Notes: generated by a model from the sequence alone, not told the origin. Positions 1 through 55,251 are shown, counted from the first letter of the stretch. The stretch is 64,000 nt of DNA from Physella acuta (GCF_028476545.1 NW_026732583.1:124001-188000), one strand, 5' to 3'. A program made the numbers and translations.

Positions 1-597
1 TACTTATTTAAATACTAAAGAGGCACAAAAATAAATTGATACATCTGTTGTAAAAACAATTACACTATATTAATATTTATTCTTTACAGTTGATGATTCT
101 CCCTATCTGTTACTGAATGTATTAGTCTTTTTAATACTAACTAGTGTACCTCTCCTGCATGTTAATCACCATAAACAGCGGCCATCTGTAAATTAGAGTG
201 GTTTCCCCCAGAATCTCTAGCTAAAATGTTACCAAAAAACTTAAACAAGATGGCTTCTAAAGTAAATGAGGTTGCATCTGATGAAAACATCGCTAATCTT
301 TATTTATTACTTAAAAGTTTTAAGACAATTGTTTAAAAACATATATTATATATATATGAATAAAGGGTTGAAACATTTCTGTAACTTTTATAACATAAAT
401 CTTTCTAAAAATGTGAAATAATTACAAAAATTTGATGAGTCACACTTTTTTCACATTACTAGCCTCGGCAGATTTTACGTAGGCCTACCTAATGTAAAAC
501 TCAATTTTAGCGTATTTTATTCCCCGCTTCACGTTCACCTCCAGTTCAGCGTATTTTTTATAAACACAACCAAAACACACAAAAATGTTAGGAAAAC

Positions 598-1400
598 ACT
601 CGGAATAGAATCATTAGAGGATAGTCTAGATCTAGATATAGATCTAGATCTACTTATTTTTTTTAAAAATGTGTTTTAATTAGAAAAGGTAAAAAATATC
701 ATAAATAAGCATTACAGTACAGTTCCAATTAAATAGAAAAAATCTCTACATAGGTCAAAGGTTCACCGTGAGTTCACATACACTTTAATTTTCAGCAGCT
801 GAGTCTGAGCATAGTCATCATAACTAAAAGTCATAGCTTAGCCTCAAGCCTGGCTTAGGGCTTAGTTACTATAGTTACTAGTTAGGGTCATTGTGAGTTC
901 ATTTAGATTTTAGATCTAGAACTAGATCTAGAATCTAGATCTAGATCTACTAAGTATTAAGTAAATTTATAAATTTATAGTATCACGAGCTGACCCGCGA
1001 CGTAGCAAGTAGCATACGTCCTATCTTGTTGTTTTATTTTCTACTTAATAGTACTAGATCTCTAGATTCTACTTATCAACAATATTAATTTATAATTTGA
1101 ATTAATTTGTGAATTTGACACTACCCCAACCCACCTGCCTTCCACCTCCCCCCCCCCCCAGGTGAAAGCAGCCGTTTACAGATGACAATGAAAATATCAA
1201 GCAGATCTTATGGATCTTGATATCTAGATCTAGAATCTAAATCTAGACTTCTAGATTCTAGAATCAGATAGATCTAGAAATCTAGATCTAGATCTAGTTG
1301 AGAATGTTGAGATAGATCTCGATCTAGGCCAGGGTCTAACAAAAAGTCGTCTCTAGAGTAATGAATGTAGATCTAGAATCTAAATAAATACTAAGAATAT
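598..1400. repeat. AT-rich DNA with clustered TAGATC hexamers
   Basis: The hexamer TAGATC / TCTAGA recurs in short runs at about 620-660, 905-950, 1215-1340 and 1365-1385, in otherwise AT-rich non-coding DNA. The same motif clusters at 54730-55010. It behaves as a low-complexity satellite-like sequence. I see no gene in 1-1626. Confidence 0.6.
978..1180 (+). repeat. dispersed repeat, copy 1 (GAGCTGACCCGCG end)
   Basis: The stretch starts CACGAGCTGACCCGCG, runs through a TTGTTGTTTTATTTTCTAC block and ends near GTGAAAGCAGCC. The reverse complement of about 55680-55965 carries the same ordered blocks. The two are therefore diverged copies of one dispersed element in opposite orientation. The family is not identified. 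Confidence 0.55.
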
Positions 1401-1626
1401 GGAATAATGGATATATCGAAGAAAAAGAGAATGGCCTACCTAATTTTGAAATAACTTCGGGAAGTTATAATCTATCATCAGGCAGAGAGAAAAAATTTGA
1501 CAAGCACGTTCCCGCAGGCAGCCATGTTCAAAGAGATTATAAGCCGAAAGTGTATTGGAGTTGTCTAACTTCTATTTTTACGGTAAAACCTCTTATTGTT
1601 GGTCGATTGCTGATGTGGAGAGGAAA

Positions 1627-1777
1627 CCGAGTTTCTTCCAGGCATCTCTTTTACCCCCCCCCCCCCCAACGAAATGGAGTTTATATAGAAAACATACTTT
1701 TACCAGTGTCCGCCCCCCCCCCCCGAAAACATCAAATGCCCCCCACCCCTGGAGAAAAAAGTCTGGTAGAAACACTG
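1627..1777 (+). mobile_element. hAT-like MITE, family A
   Basis: The ends are imperfect inverted copies of CAGTGTTTCTTCCAGAC. The body has long C runs around a conserved core (GAAATGGAGTTTATATAG, then ACTTTTACCAGTGTCCG). Flanks AGAGGAAA and AGTGGAAA match at 7 of 8 positions, consistent with an 8-bp target-site duplication. Open frames here come only from the C runs and are not genes. A diagnostic copy with a perfect duplication lies at 14294-14491. Confidence 0.75.
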
Positions 1778-1956
1778 AGTGGAAAGTGAGGAAACACGCA
1801 AAAATGAATACTTTTTATGCAACTTTTTAGTCAGAGTAAAATTTTATACCTATTCTTATTGATGTTTACAATGTAGATCTAATTGTTATTTAAAAACAAC
1901 TGCTTGTATTTTTTTTAAAATTAAAAACGTTAAAATAAATAGTTCATAATAGGTAG

Positions 1957-2245
1957 CCCATAAAGGACGTTACACTACTAATCTAGGGGAGAGAAGTTCG
2001 CAATTTTTGACAATGTGTTACGAGGAGTAAGTGAGTATGACGACATACTTTTGCATTTTAAAAAGTAATGTTAATTGATGTTTAGCCGTTATTTCAAGTT
2101 TTCAATATACCTTTTTGTGGTAAATTGCATTAGAAATGGATATTGGCTACTTAGCGTTGACCAAACTCAGTAAATATTTTAGAGTTTTTGTGGGGACGGG
2201 AAGGTAAAAATCGTTTTAAAAAGCGTGACGTCCAATGGATGATCT
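1957..2245. mobile_element. degenerate copy of MITE family E
   Basis: The ordered blocks match the better copy at 56032-56456: a CCATAAA-GACGT-like left end, ACTTTTGCATT followed by an A-rich block and TAATGTTA, and a right part reading GGTAAAAATCGTTTTAAAA then GCGTGACGTC. Ends have decayed and I see no target-site duplication. Confidence 0.5.
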
Positions 2246-2261
2246 CTGACACACAAAAAAA

Positions 2262-2385
2262 CAGAGTTTCTTCCAGGCATCTCTTCACCCTGTAGAAAAT
2301 CTCTTCCGCCCCCCCCCCCCCCCCCCCCCCACTTTATTTTTTTTTAAGTGCACCCCCGGAGAAAAAAAGTCTGCAAGAAACACTG
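2262..2385 (+). mobile_element. hAT-like MITE, family A
   Basis: The left end reads CAGAGTTTCTTCCAGGC and the right end GTCTGCAAGAAACACTG, enclosing a long poly-C run. The flanks do not give a convincing 8-bp duplication, so this is an older or altered copy. Partial family-A fragments also lie at 5914-5955 and 54418-54500. Confidence 0.7.
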
Positions 2386-2861
2386 ACAAGAAAGGCCGTA
2401 TAGGCCGATATGTTTGACACAAAGAGTGTGTAAGCTAACTGTGTTAACTTATAATCCAACCAGTAAGACAGCAGCCATTTGACGCAAATAGAATTTAAAA
2501 ACTAACACTAGGCACTTGGGCTCTTGGCCTATTTATAACTCTAGGCCAACTCTATACAATCTAACCTTATATAAATAGATCTAACACAATTTAACAAACA
2601 AAACGTACGAGAATTCGCCCCCCCCCCTCTCTTTGTGTAAGTGCACGATCCGTTATTAGGCTATAAGCTCCGTGTTCTAGTATGAAGATGTGTCGGCGGT
2701 TTCTTCAAATAACAATTGGTCTTTTCAAACGACCCGACGATGCCTCATAATTAAAACAAAAAACACACATAGACTTGTGCACCAGCTATTTTAAAACTTA
2801 GAGATCTCCTTGTTGGCCCAAGATTATGTGGATGCGTACTTGTGTAGACAGTACTTTAGGA

Positions 2862-3078
2862 CAGGGGTCTCCAAACTTTTCAGCCCGAGGGCCGCATTAA
2901 CTATCAAATTTCAGTTCGGGGGCCAGTTTCTTCAATGCATGTCTTTGATTTTTCTGGGCAAAGTTCCTCAGCCATCACTAACAGACGATGTTTCCTTGTA
3001 CAAAAAGATCTCCGCGGGCCGGATAAGGGGGCTTCGCGGGCCGCATCTGGCCCGCGGGCCGTAGTTTGGAGACCCCTG
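2862..3078 (+). mobile_element. hAT-like MITE, family C, with perfect 8-bp TSD
   Basis: The terminal inverted repeats are CAGGGGTCTCCAAACTTT and AGTTTGGAGACCCCTG. Both flanks are CTTTAGGA (2854-2861 and 3079-3086), a perfect 8-bp target-site duplication typical of hAT transposons. The body is a GC-rich block (GCCCGAGGGCCGCA, CGCGGGCCG). No transposase is encoded. A second copy sits in an SLC9C intron at 44970-45158. Confidence 0.9.
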
Positions 3079-3091
3079 CTTTAGGATATAG

Positions 3092-3349
3092 CAGAGGCGT
3101 AGCGAGGGGGGGGGGGGGGCGGGGGGTGCGGACCGCACCGGGTGACACCACTTGGGGGGGGGGTGACACCAAGGCAAAAAATAGTAATTTGAGAGGGGGG
3201 GGGGTGCAAAATCGAAAGTTCGAGGGGGTGGGGGTTGCAAATAAAAAATTGATAGTTTGTCCCGGGAAGAGTCGCTACGTCCCTGGGGGGGGGGGGGATG
3301 ACACCATTAAGTGCCGCACCGGGTCACACCCGACCTCGCTACGCCACTG
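3092..3349 (+). mobile_element. hAT-like MITE, family B, with perfect 8-bp TSD
   Basis: The element starts CAGAGGCGTAGCGAGG and ends CCTCGCTACGCCACTG, so the termini are inverted repeats. Both flanks are GGATATAG (3084-3091 and 3350-3357). The body alternates long G runs with GACCGCACCGGGTGACACC and GTGCAAATCGAAAGTT blocks. Its left duplication overlaps the right duplication of the neighbouring family-C element by three bases. Confidence 0.9.
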
Positions 3350-3466
3350 GGATATAGGCCTACAAGTAGGGCCTTTATAAGTAGCCAGCGTGTAGGCTAT
3401 GGTTATTATCAATGGCGGGACTAGAAAAAAGGCCACCCTCTAGCAAATAATTTCGCCCCCTATATA

Positions 3467-4290
<824 letters not shown>

Positions 4291-4694
4291 TCACTGAATT
4301 TTAAGTTAAACAATTTCTTAATTTAGCAATTTTTTCTATTTCATTACAAAGTATATCCATCATGAGACAACAAACCACACAGAAATAAGCTCATTTCGGG
4401 TCTGAAGTAGCCTATTCGATTTTTAAAAACGTTTACATCTCATCGTATGCAGCCAAAATATGTGAGAAGTGTAGCTTCATCTTCAAGCCGGTCAAAAGTA
4501 GCGAATAGAAACACAGAAGCTTTGTTTGTTAAGTAATTGTCGCGTGTTCGATTGTTCTTATGTTGTTGTTTTGTTTGTTTTTATGTATTTATTTATTTTT
4601 AATTAATTTGAAATTCCCGTCTACTCCCTCCTGGCAAATAATGTTTCTGATAATCCCATACAATCTCAGTTTTCTTGTTTTGACTATGTTCAGT

Positions 4695-4940
4695 CAGAGG
4701 CGTAACGATGGGGGGCAGGGGGGGGGGGCATCTGTCCCCGGGCGCCGAACTTAGGGGGCGCCAAAATGGGTTGTAAAAACAAATTGAAATGTCATTTTAG
4801 CTGCATTTTTGGTGTTTGAGGGGAGGGGGGGGGTGCAGATTGAAAGTTTGAGGGGGGATGCAAATTGAAAATTTGCTCCCGAGGGGGGCGCCAAATTGAA
4901 AGTTTGTCCCCGGGCGCCGGGAAGGGTCGCTACGCCTCTG
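4695..4940 (+). mobile_element. hAT-like MITE, family B variant
   Basis: The left end is CAGAGGCGTAACGATGG and the right end GGTCGCTACGCCTCTG. TGTTCAGT occurs at both edges if the last two bases of the element are counted into the site, so the duplication is probably 8 bp. The body differs from other B copies in having GGGCGCC blocks. Confidence 0.75.
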
Positions 4941-5164
4941 TTCAGTAAGTTCTCAAATGTACCAATCACATCAGTGATACTTTCACGGACCTCTTCATTT
5001 ATTATGTGAAGTCGGTATGGGATCCCTATGAGTCTGTATTGATACTTTACGGTCTTTGTCTTGTAATCGTACAGACAGACTTTTACCAAATAATGAAATA
5101 ACATTTGTTTACAACGAAATGTCGCTAAAGTGTGCTTAACAAGACGCATGTAGAGTAGTCAGTC

Positions 5165-5491
5165 CAGAGGCGTAGCCGGGAAGGGGGGGGGGGGGTGACA
5201 CCAAGGCAAAAAATAGCAAAATATATAGAGAAAAATTTGAGGGGGGGTGCAAATCGTAAGTTTGAGGTGGGGTGCAAATCGAAAGTTTGAGGGGGGGGGG
5301 GTGCAAATCGAAATTTTGAGGGGGGGGGGGGGGTGCAAATCGAAATTTTGAGGGGGGGGGGGGAAATCGAAAGTTTGAAGGGGGGGGGGGTGCTAATCGA
5401 AAATTGAAAGTTTGTCCCCGGGAAAGGTCGCTACTGGGGGTGACACCATTAAGTGCCGTACCGGGTGACACCCGACCTCGCTACGCCACTG
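5165..5491 (+). mobile_element. hAT-like MITE, family B
   Basis: The ends are CAGAGGCGTAGCCGGG and CCTCGCTACGCCACTG. Flanks AGTCAGTC and AGTCAGCC match at 7 of 8 positions. The body repeats a module of GTGCAAATCGAAA(A/G)TTTGAG plus a G run about six times. Confidence 0.85.
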
Positions 5492-7351
5492 AGTCAGCCT
5501 AATCTCATCCCGTAAAGGATAAACATGTCTGAAACATTTTTTAAAAATGTTTCTGGAGACTCATGTATTGATTATCTGTTTATTTTTTTTTTCTTGAAAC
5601 TCAGGCCTACGCATTTGGTTTGGTAGAGCCAACAGCTCACAACAAGTCTACATGAAAAGGTTTAGGTATGTGGGGGGGGGGGGGGGGCGTTCATAAATGA
5701 AGTCCCCCCACTGATTTTTTTAAAGCGATTTCTTTCTAAACTATTATCTGAGCTGAGACAACATCAGCTATACTGATCTACTTTTATTACAATTAACAAA
5801 CACTTCTTTTGAAATACAACATAGATCTGAATGTATTTTTTTTAAAGTTACATCATCTTTCTCAACACGCTCACCTCGTCACACATCATCACAAAAGTCC
5901 AAACCCACCAATCCAGAGTTTCTTACAGGCATCTCTTGGGGGGGGGGGGGGGGCTTCGCTTTTGTGCATTGTGATTCTCATCGATTAGCCATACCCGCAT
6001 ATTTGTGTTGAGTATCGACGATCGCAAACGCACCCAAACCTCAAATCTCTTCTAACTTCTATAAGCGTAGGCTTACACCTGAACCTAAGTAGCTTCAATC
6101 CCAAGCTTAACATTGTTCTAGCCTGCACAAATGCGATTAAAACCAATCGATTAGAACCACATGGGACACTTGTATGTAAGCTACCCCAGCTATTATAGTT
6201 TTGTAAGCTCTGATAATGCAGCTCGCTGAGGTCAAATATGTTGTGTTATATTTGTTTCCTTAAGGTATCACGACGTGCAAACAATGTATACAGTTTGTGC
6301 GCACCAATTATGACGTTTTACACATGGTGTGTAAACAATGTCGAGAACGAAACCATTACAATAAAGATCAACTGACATTAGAAAATTAAAATGGATGGTA
6401 AATTTTAAATCATTAGTATAAATTGCTTTTAAAATATTATGTTTGCTGTTCACAGTATACCACAGAAATAAAGTTAATATCTTAATAGAGAAATTACAAA
6501 AATTACATAACGATAAATTTTATAGACTACAAGAATCTATAGAAGTGTACACAGCACTAGATCTAGATCTAAATGGAGACAAGCGAGTTGACGAGATTCC
6601 TTCCATAGTGTTGTTGACATGGAATAAAAACGTGCTTTTTAGATTTAGACCGTAAAAAAAATAAAAAATAAAAACTTAAGCCTAAAATTAATTTAGAAAT
6701 TTTATATTTTTAGAATAAATGCTATAAAAGTTGCAAATCCAGTGAACTTGAAAATAAATTGTTGAGTTTAAGGCTACATTTCTATTTATTTTCATCAAGC
6801 CTAAGTTATAACCGGATGTTTCACTTTCGTAAGACAAATATTGATTGGCTGTACAGTAACTTAGTGATCGATAACTATTTGTTTACAAAACTTTGCAGAT
6901 CAAGTTTTTAAATAACAATGCAAATTTAAAACCCCATGACCTAGTTTTCTATTTTTAGCTTACAATGTGTACAATAAAATGTATGTCGGCCTATCCAATA
7001 GCAGGATGCCATTGTTTATGTCGCCATTACACGTGAAAACCAAATTGTTTTTGCTTGTTTTTAAATTTTTATTTAGTTACCGAAAATATTAAAAACATCA
7101 AATACGTCCAATCTTTAGTAAAGTCCGAAAAAAACAGACAGACAGGATTTTATAACCATATTAATTGTAACTACGCCGTGCAAGATTTTTAAATTAATTT
7201 ATGCACCTCTCAAATACCTTTGAGACTTTTCTCGCTTGTGTCCATTGGTAGGCCTACATAGACTAAAATTTGTATTTATTTGTAATTATAATAATAATAA
7301 ACATATATACATATATAGGTTATATATATATATATATATATATATCACCAG
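5492..7351. other. AT-rich stretch before the first visible SLC9C exon
   Basis: No convincing gene is seen. A family-A fragment (5914-5955) and a short TA tract just before 7351 are the only recognisable items. The first coding exon of the SLC9C gene, with its ATG, should lie here or further left, but I could not choose one: several short open frames exist and none resembles an exchanger N-terminus. Confidence 0.5.
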
Positions 7352-49770
<42,419 letters not shown>

Positions 49771-50060
49771 AGCTGGTGCTGCATGTGTACCATTAACAAA
49801 CCTCATCTATATAGTGTCAAATGTCATAACCATTAACAAACCTCATCTATATAGTGTCAACAAAATGTCATAACCATTAACAAACCTCATCTATATAGTG
49901 TCAAGAAAATGTCATAACCATTAACAAACCTCATCTATATAGTGTCAAATGTCATAACCATTAACAAACCTCATCTATATAGTGTCAAGAAAATATCTCA
50001 TCTCATTCACTTATGGACCAACATGAAATCACCCACTCAATAAAACTAGGGTAAAGGGTT
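49771..50060 (+). other. SLC9C 3' UTR with AATAAA and a 36-44 bp repeat
   Basis: The stop codon is followed by about five units of CATTAACAAACCTCATCTAT plus ATAGTGTCAA (49790-49990). AATAAA at 50039-50044 is the likely poly(A) signal. No other gene is seen up to the ferritin 3' end. Confidence 0.7.
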
Positions 50061-50486
50061 TTAATAGGAAAGATTAAGCTCTTCACACCAAAATATAGAA
50101 ATAGAAAACAATATTAAAAAACTGAAGCATATAAGGTATCTTTTTCGATTCTTTTTGTGATGTCATTTTTTGTAAAAAAAAAGTATTAATACAATACGTT
50201 AAGAAATTATCAATTAATCTTTTACAACCGAGGTCTATGAACGCTGCAAGCCATATGGATGTCTTCCAAACAGTGCTAGTGGTGGTGCTGGTCTGACCAA
50301 CAGAATTAGAATTATTTTTGTAACTTGTCCCTGCCATTATAAGAAACCATGGGTAGTGGGGTCCTTCAAGTTTGTCCTATCATAGTCCTACAGAACCCAG
50401 ACAGTGGATACTTTGTTTCTCTATGTACTTATTAAATGTGTTCTCAAACCAGTTAAAACAAATAAACCGGGAGTGATCTCCCCTAA

Positions 50487-51150
50487 ACTTTCTCGAATAT
50501 TCTTATATAAAATAACAGGGGATGGGAACTCGGGCTAAAGACATGATTTTTAATCCATTTTAAATACTTAAAGTTTTAAAAATAGAATAAAATCTCGTAG
50601 ACAAATTAATTGCACACCAAGTGAACGCGAAATAAAAAAGCGCATAATAGTGCGCAATATTATTATTACTTTTAAAATTTACATTAGTTTTTTGAGAAAT
50701 CGGAAGTAGCGTAAAGTACTACTTCCAGTCAACGGAAATTACTCAAAATTTAATAGAAGGTAGAGAATTAGATCTTTTACTTACGTATGAAATTTCATTT
50801 ATCTATCTGAAATAGTACTCAAGTTATAGGCTTTTGAAAAATTCAAAGTAGGAAAAGTACCACTTCCGGTTATCGGAAATCGCTCAAAAGTTGATACGGA
50901 TCTACGATTTTGATTAAATACTTATATATGAAATTTCATCAACCTAGCTGTAACGGTACTCAAGTTATCGTGTTTACACACGGACACACACACACACAGA
51001 CACACACAGACACACAGACATACGGACAAGATTGCAAAAATATGTTTTTCCGTATCAGTGAGATGCAAAACGTCGAGATTTGCAAAAATCTCGATTTTTT
51101 TTTTTGCACGATTACAAGACTTTCTCTATACTTCGTATATACGAGAAAGT
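50487..51150. mobile_element. unclassified element with ACTTTCTCG inverted ends
   Basis: ACTTTCTCG at 50487 and CGAGAAAGT ending at 51150 are inverted, with weaker similarity extending inwards (TATATACGAAGTATA). Inside, two diverged units of about 125 bp share TTCC(A/G)GT(C/T), CGGAAAT and GTACTCAAGTTAT, followed by a CACACAGA run. The class and duplication are unclear. Confidence 0.45.
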
Positions 51151-51174
51151 AAAAAAATGAAAATGTCCAGACAA

Positions 51175-51487
51175 GCTACATAAGCAGTGTAGTATTCTAG
51201 CTACAATACAGTAAAACTCTTGAAAGTTTGGTGTATTGAACTGTACAGTGTAGTATTCAAACTACAATACAGTAAAACTCTTGAAAGTTTGGTGTATTGA
51301 ACTGTAGTGTAGTATTCTAACTACAATACAGTAAAACTCTTGAAAGTTTGGTGTATTGAACTGTACATTGTAGTATTCTAACTACAAGACGGTAAAACTC
51401 TTGAAAGTTTGGTGTATTGAACTGTACATTGTAGTATTCTAACTACAATACAGTAACACTCTTGAAAGTTTGGTGTATTGAACTTCC
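51175..51487 (+). repeat. 60-bp x 5 minisatellite between the two genes
   Basis: Five units with CTACAATACAGTAAAACTCT and TGAAAGTTTGGTGTATTGAA, close to perfect. It lies between the SLC9C poly(A) site and the ferritin 3' end. Confidence 0.92.
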
Positions 51488-51629
51488 TGACATTTGTTGT
51501 TTCTGGTCCATGATTAGGTGGGCTCAACATGTGAAATATGTTTAAACATGATGTTCACTTACAGAAACATCACAGTACTAAGTGAGATGAATGATGTTTA
51601 CCTAGAACTATGATAAATCCGACACTTTC

Positions 51630-52693
51630 TTCACTACAAAAACACAGCTTTATTTTTGTTTCAAACAATTCTACATGTGAGCATTGTTTCTGTTGGCTAA
51701 TAGCACCAACCTCTTCTTAAATGACAAAACAAACAATGTATGATTGTATAAACTGATAATAAAAAATGGGAAATAAAGTGGTTTTTAAACATGAATCTTT
51801 CAGTGTGGGACAACTGTAAAGTCAAAATAAAATAAAACAATGCCCAAGCTGCATCAAATAGCTTTGGCTTTAAACAAGAGCTTGTGAATGTTGATTAGTT
51901 TTAACTGAGTTTTTAATATCAAATGGAATTATTTTTAAAGTTAAGCAAAAATTCAATTGAGCAATCAAACAAAAAAGCTATCTATATATTTACTTAATTG
52001 TATTCCTACATAAACAAGCTATATCACATGTACTATAACAACAGAAGAGTTGTATACAAACTTGTATCCAGCCACAGTAAAATGTACAACTTGATATTAA
52101 CATCTCTTTTGTAAACAAACTACTATATATTCAAGTCAACTGACACTTGTGAAAAGGCAAAAAAAATATGTAAATTTGAAAAACTAAACAAAATTACATA
52201 ACAAAATTAGAATTTATATAATGTACAATTTTGTTTAGCTCTTCAAATTACAACAAGAAAATTAATTATAAAAAATAAAAATCACAACATTGTGTGTAAT
52301 ATCCTGGTAATTAATTTAAAAACAGATCAACTGTATAACAAAAGTTGGTAGCAAAAATCTTATGTATTATATTAATATCATAACCTAGGCAGCATATCCG
52401 TTTTTATGTGTTTAGCAATCTGTGTAATAGTAACAGACATTAAGAAATTGTTCTATTAAACTAGAGTGGTATGGAAGATAATAATCTGAAATAATATATG
52501 TGCACTCATCCGAAGTATTTCAAAGCCATATTTTTTTTTAGTAAAAACAAAAATTTCCAAAAACACCCAAAACCAAATAAGGTATTTATTTACCCAGATT
52601 ATACAATCTTTTTTGTAAATAATTTTTTTTTTATCTCACTGCAACCATGTGACCATAGGGTTGACCAGGTGGGAAACTGGACAAAGCCAAATT
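51630..52693 (-). other. probable ferritin 3' UTR
   Basis: AT-rich sequence after the ferritin stop. The plus-strand TTTATT at 51649-51654 is an AATAAA on the ferritin strand and the last good candidate. The exact end is a guess. Confidence 0.4.
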
Positions 52694-55251
52694 TTATGAG
52701 CTCTCTTGTAAAGTTTCCTTGTCAAACAAATATTCACCAAGACCTGGTCCAGCTTTGGTCAACTGAGTTACGTAACTGGCAATCAGCTTAATGGAGTCCA
52801 CCTGCTCTTCCAAGAATTCTTCCTCAACAAATTCATCAAGCTGGAAGAAATATTCAAGGGTGAAAATTTTTTTTAAAATAGGTGTCATGTTAAGGATAAT
52901 CCATTGTTAAATTTAAAGCTAATTGATTGTTAACTTTAAAGCTAATTGATTGTTAACCTTATAGAGTTATTCATGGTTAACTTTAAGGCAAATTCATACT
53001 ATTGCAAGGCTACAATCTATGGATATGTTTTATAAAGTAGGACACCCTTGTTAGACTCAGCTTTAGGAAAACATGTAGTGCTAATGGCAAGACAAGCTGT
53101 TAATACTAAAACAGGCTGTTAATACTAAAACAGGCTGTTAATACTAAAACAGGCTGTTAATACTAAAACAGGCTGTTAATACTAAAACAGGCTGTTAATA
53201 CTAAAACAGACCTACTTTACTTCATCAGATCTGTCAAGATTCTAGGCTAACTATTGCAGTGGAAACTGTTAACTAAATTCTTATTATTGTGCTACATTGG
53301 GTCTAAAAAAAACTGATAACTAAATGTTTATGACTGTGGTGTAATTAGCTTAAAAAACCATCACTAAATTTTCACGAGTGTCCTAAGTTTTAACTTACAT
53401 GTGTGTCATATTTTGTCTAACGCATGTGCTATGTTTAAACTTACATGTGTCATATTTTGTCTCATGCATGTGCTATGTTTCAACTTACATGTGTGTCATA
53501 TTTTGTCTCACTGGTGTGCTATGTTTAAACTTACATGTGTCATATTTTGTCTCATGCATGCACTATGTTTCAACTTACATGTGTGTCATATTTTGTCTCA
53601 TGCATGTGCTATGTTTCAACTTACATGTGTGTCATATTTTGTCTCAGCAAGTTTATGTAGGTCAAGCAATGCCTGGTTGATATTTTTTTCCAGCTTAAGT
53701 GCTGTGGTCATAGCGTCCAGTCCACTACCCCATTCATCATGATCAGGTTTCTGGAAAATTAAACTTACTTGTTACCACAGAAGGTACATAGAAACTATTT
53801 AATCAACACAGAAAAAATGGAACAATATCATTATGTGCTCCACTCTTAACCCGAAAGTGTTGAGTTTGGTATCCTTGCTCATGAGACAGCATGTATCTTA
53901 GCATCTTATTTAAACATTACAGTCAGCTGGCTTTACATTCCCAGACATGTTGACATCACCAAGGTCAGAGAGTTACAACCCACAGCATTATCTTATGATT
54001 CAGTTAAAGGCAAACAATAATTGCCATAAAATAGCTATAGTTAGTCTATAAAGTTTATAGAACAAATTAGATTAAAAAAAGTTAAAAAAGATTGAAATGT
54101 GACCTTGACATCCTGCAGGATGATTCTGCCACCTCGTTTGGTCTGATATTTCATGAACTTTTCAGCACGCTCTCGCCCTCTGTCTGAAAGCTTCTTGAAA
54201 AACTTGAAAAATCCAGGCAGAGCAACATCATCCCTCTCAAAATGAAAGGCCTATGGAAGATGTGTATTCACTCATCACATCAAACAGGTCACAAATGTCA
54301 GTGCAAATAACTTCATTAAAAACTTCTAATTGCAAAGTTGAATTGAGTTTTTTGTACATAATATGGAGTCAAAATGGAATGTACAAAAACTTGGGCTTGT
54401 TGATCTGCTTTCTAAAGCAGAGTTTCTCATACATCTCTTTTGCTGCAACTCCCCCCCCCCCCCACCCACATATATCAAAATGCCCCCTCCTTAGTTCTAT
54501 TTTTTTTAAATAAATTTAGGGCCTACTAATAATATATATTAACATTTTCTACAGGCAGGAATTTTAGTTGGGGCCAAAGAGCTAAAAATTTAATTTATTA
54601 AAACTGTATAAATCATAGATTGTATGTGTTCCTAGAATGCCTAGATATGCCACTATATAATTATTAAAAACAGTAGGCATAGCTGCCTTCTTAGCCTAAC
54701 AAAATACTAAATATTACTAAATATTATTCTTAGGGCCTAGATCTATATGATATATCTAGATCTAGGCCTATGCATAAGTATATAATATATAAAAATTATA
54801 TATCTACGTTTTGATCTAACAGTCTAAAAGTAAAACACAACTAGGTCTAGATCTAGATCTATGTCTACAACTTGAAAAGGCAATTTAGCTGCAAACAGCT
54901 AGTAAAAACATGACAACAAAAACAAAATGTAACAAAGCAAGTAGATCTAATCTAGATCTAGATTCTAGATCTAGTAGTAGATCTAGATCTAGGCCCTAAC
55001 TAACTAGGTAATAAGTAACTATGTAAAATTAAATTGTAAAATCTAACTAGAGTTACTCTGAGTTACACTACTAAAGTAGTAAAGTACATTGTTTCGTACA
55101 TGTTAAAAGTTAAAAGACATTAAAAGTGCATTACTGAACATGTTTTTCTTACCATCGAAGAGTAAATATAACTCGCATTGAGCTCGGTGTTTATGTGCTT
55201 GTTAACTCCAGCCTCGCATTCTTCCAGATAATTTTGACGAGCTAGAGACAT
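52694..55251 (-). CDS. FTH1-like: ferritin subunit, complete, 4 coding exons
   Basis: Coding exons on the minus strand: 55251-55153, 54250-54104, 53750-53625 and 52840-52694, all phase 0, giving 172 residues. Ferritins store iron in 24-subunit shells. Exon 1 encodes [15 protein letters not shown] and [14 protein letters not shown], exon 2 [15 protein letters not shown] and [16 protein letters not shown], exon 3 [20 protein letters not shown], and exon 4 [16 protein letters not shown] and [10 protein letters not shown]. Ferroxidase ligands E27, Y34, E107 and Q141 (human H numbering) are kept. The E62 and H65 positions read G and R ([11 protein letters not shown] instead of SHEEREHAEKL), so a full di-iron centre is unlikely. 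The ATG follows a plausible acceptor (TTTTGCTAAG), so an upstream non-coding exon is likely. I found no iron-responsive element. Confidence 0.95.
53090..53215 (-). repeat. 20-bp minisatellite in ferritin intron 3
   Basis: Six units of ACAGGCTGTTAATACTAAA (plus-strand reading), nearly perfect, in the intron between coding exons 3 and 4. Confidence 0.92.
53395..53650 (-). repeat. about 45-bp minisatellite made of the ferritin exon 3 donor
   Basis: On the ferritin strand, the end of exon 3 and its donor (ACACATGTAAGTTGAAACAT) are repeated about six times at 44-46 bp spacing. Each copy also repeats coding bases (GAGACAAAATATGAC). The genuine junction is the copy at 53625/53624, nearest the coding exon. 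Two unit types (ACACACATG and ACACATG) alternate. Confidence 0.94.
54730..55010. repeat. TAGATC-rich stretch in ferritin intron 1
   Basis: Short runs of AGATCTAGATCTAG resemble those at 598-1400. Their function is unknown. Confidence 0.6.

Noticed and set aside
6443-6655. 70-codon frame as possible first exon of SLC9C
   Set aside because: No exchanger-like sequence, no matching donor phase, ends in a stop.
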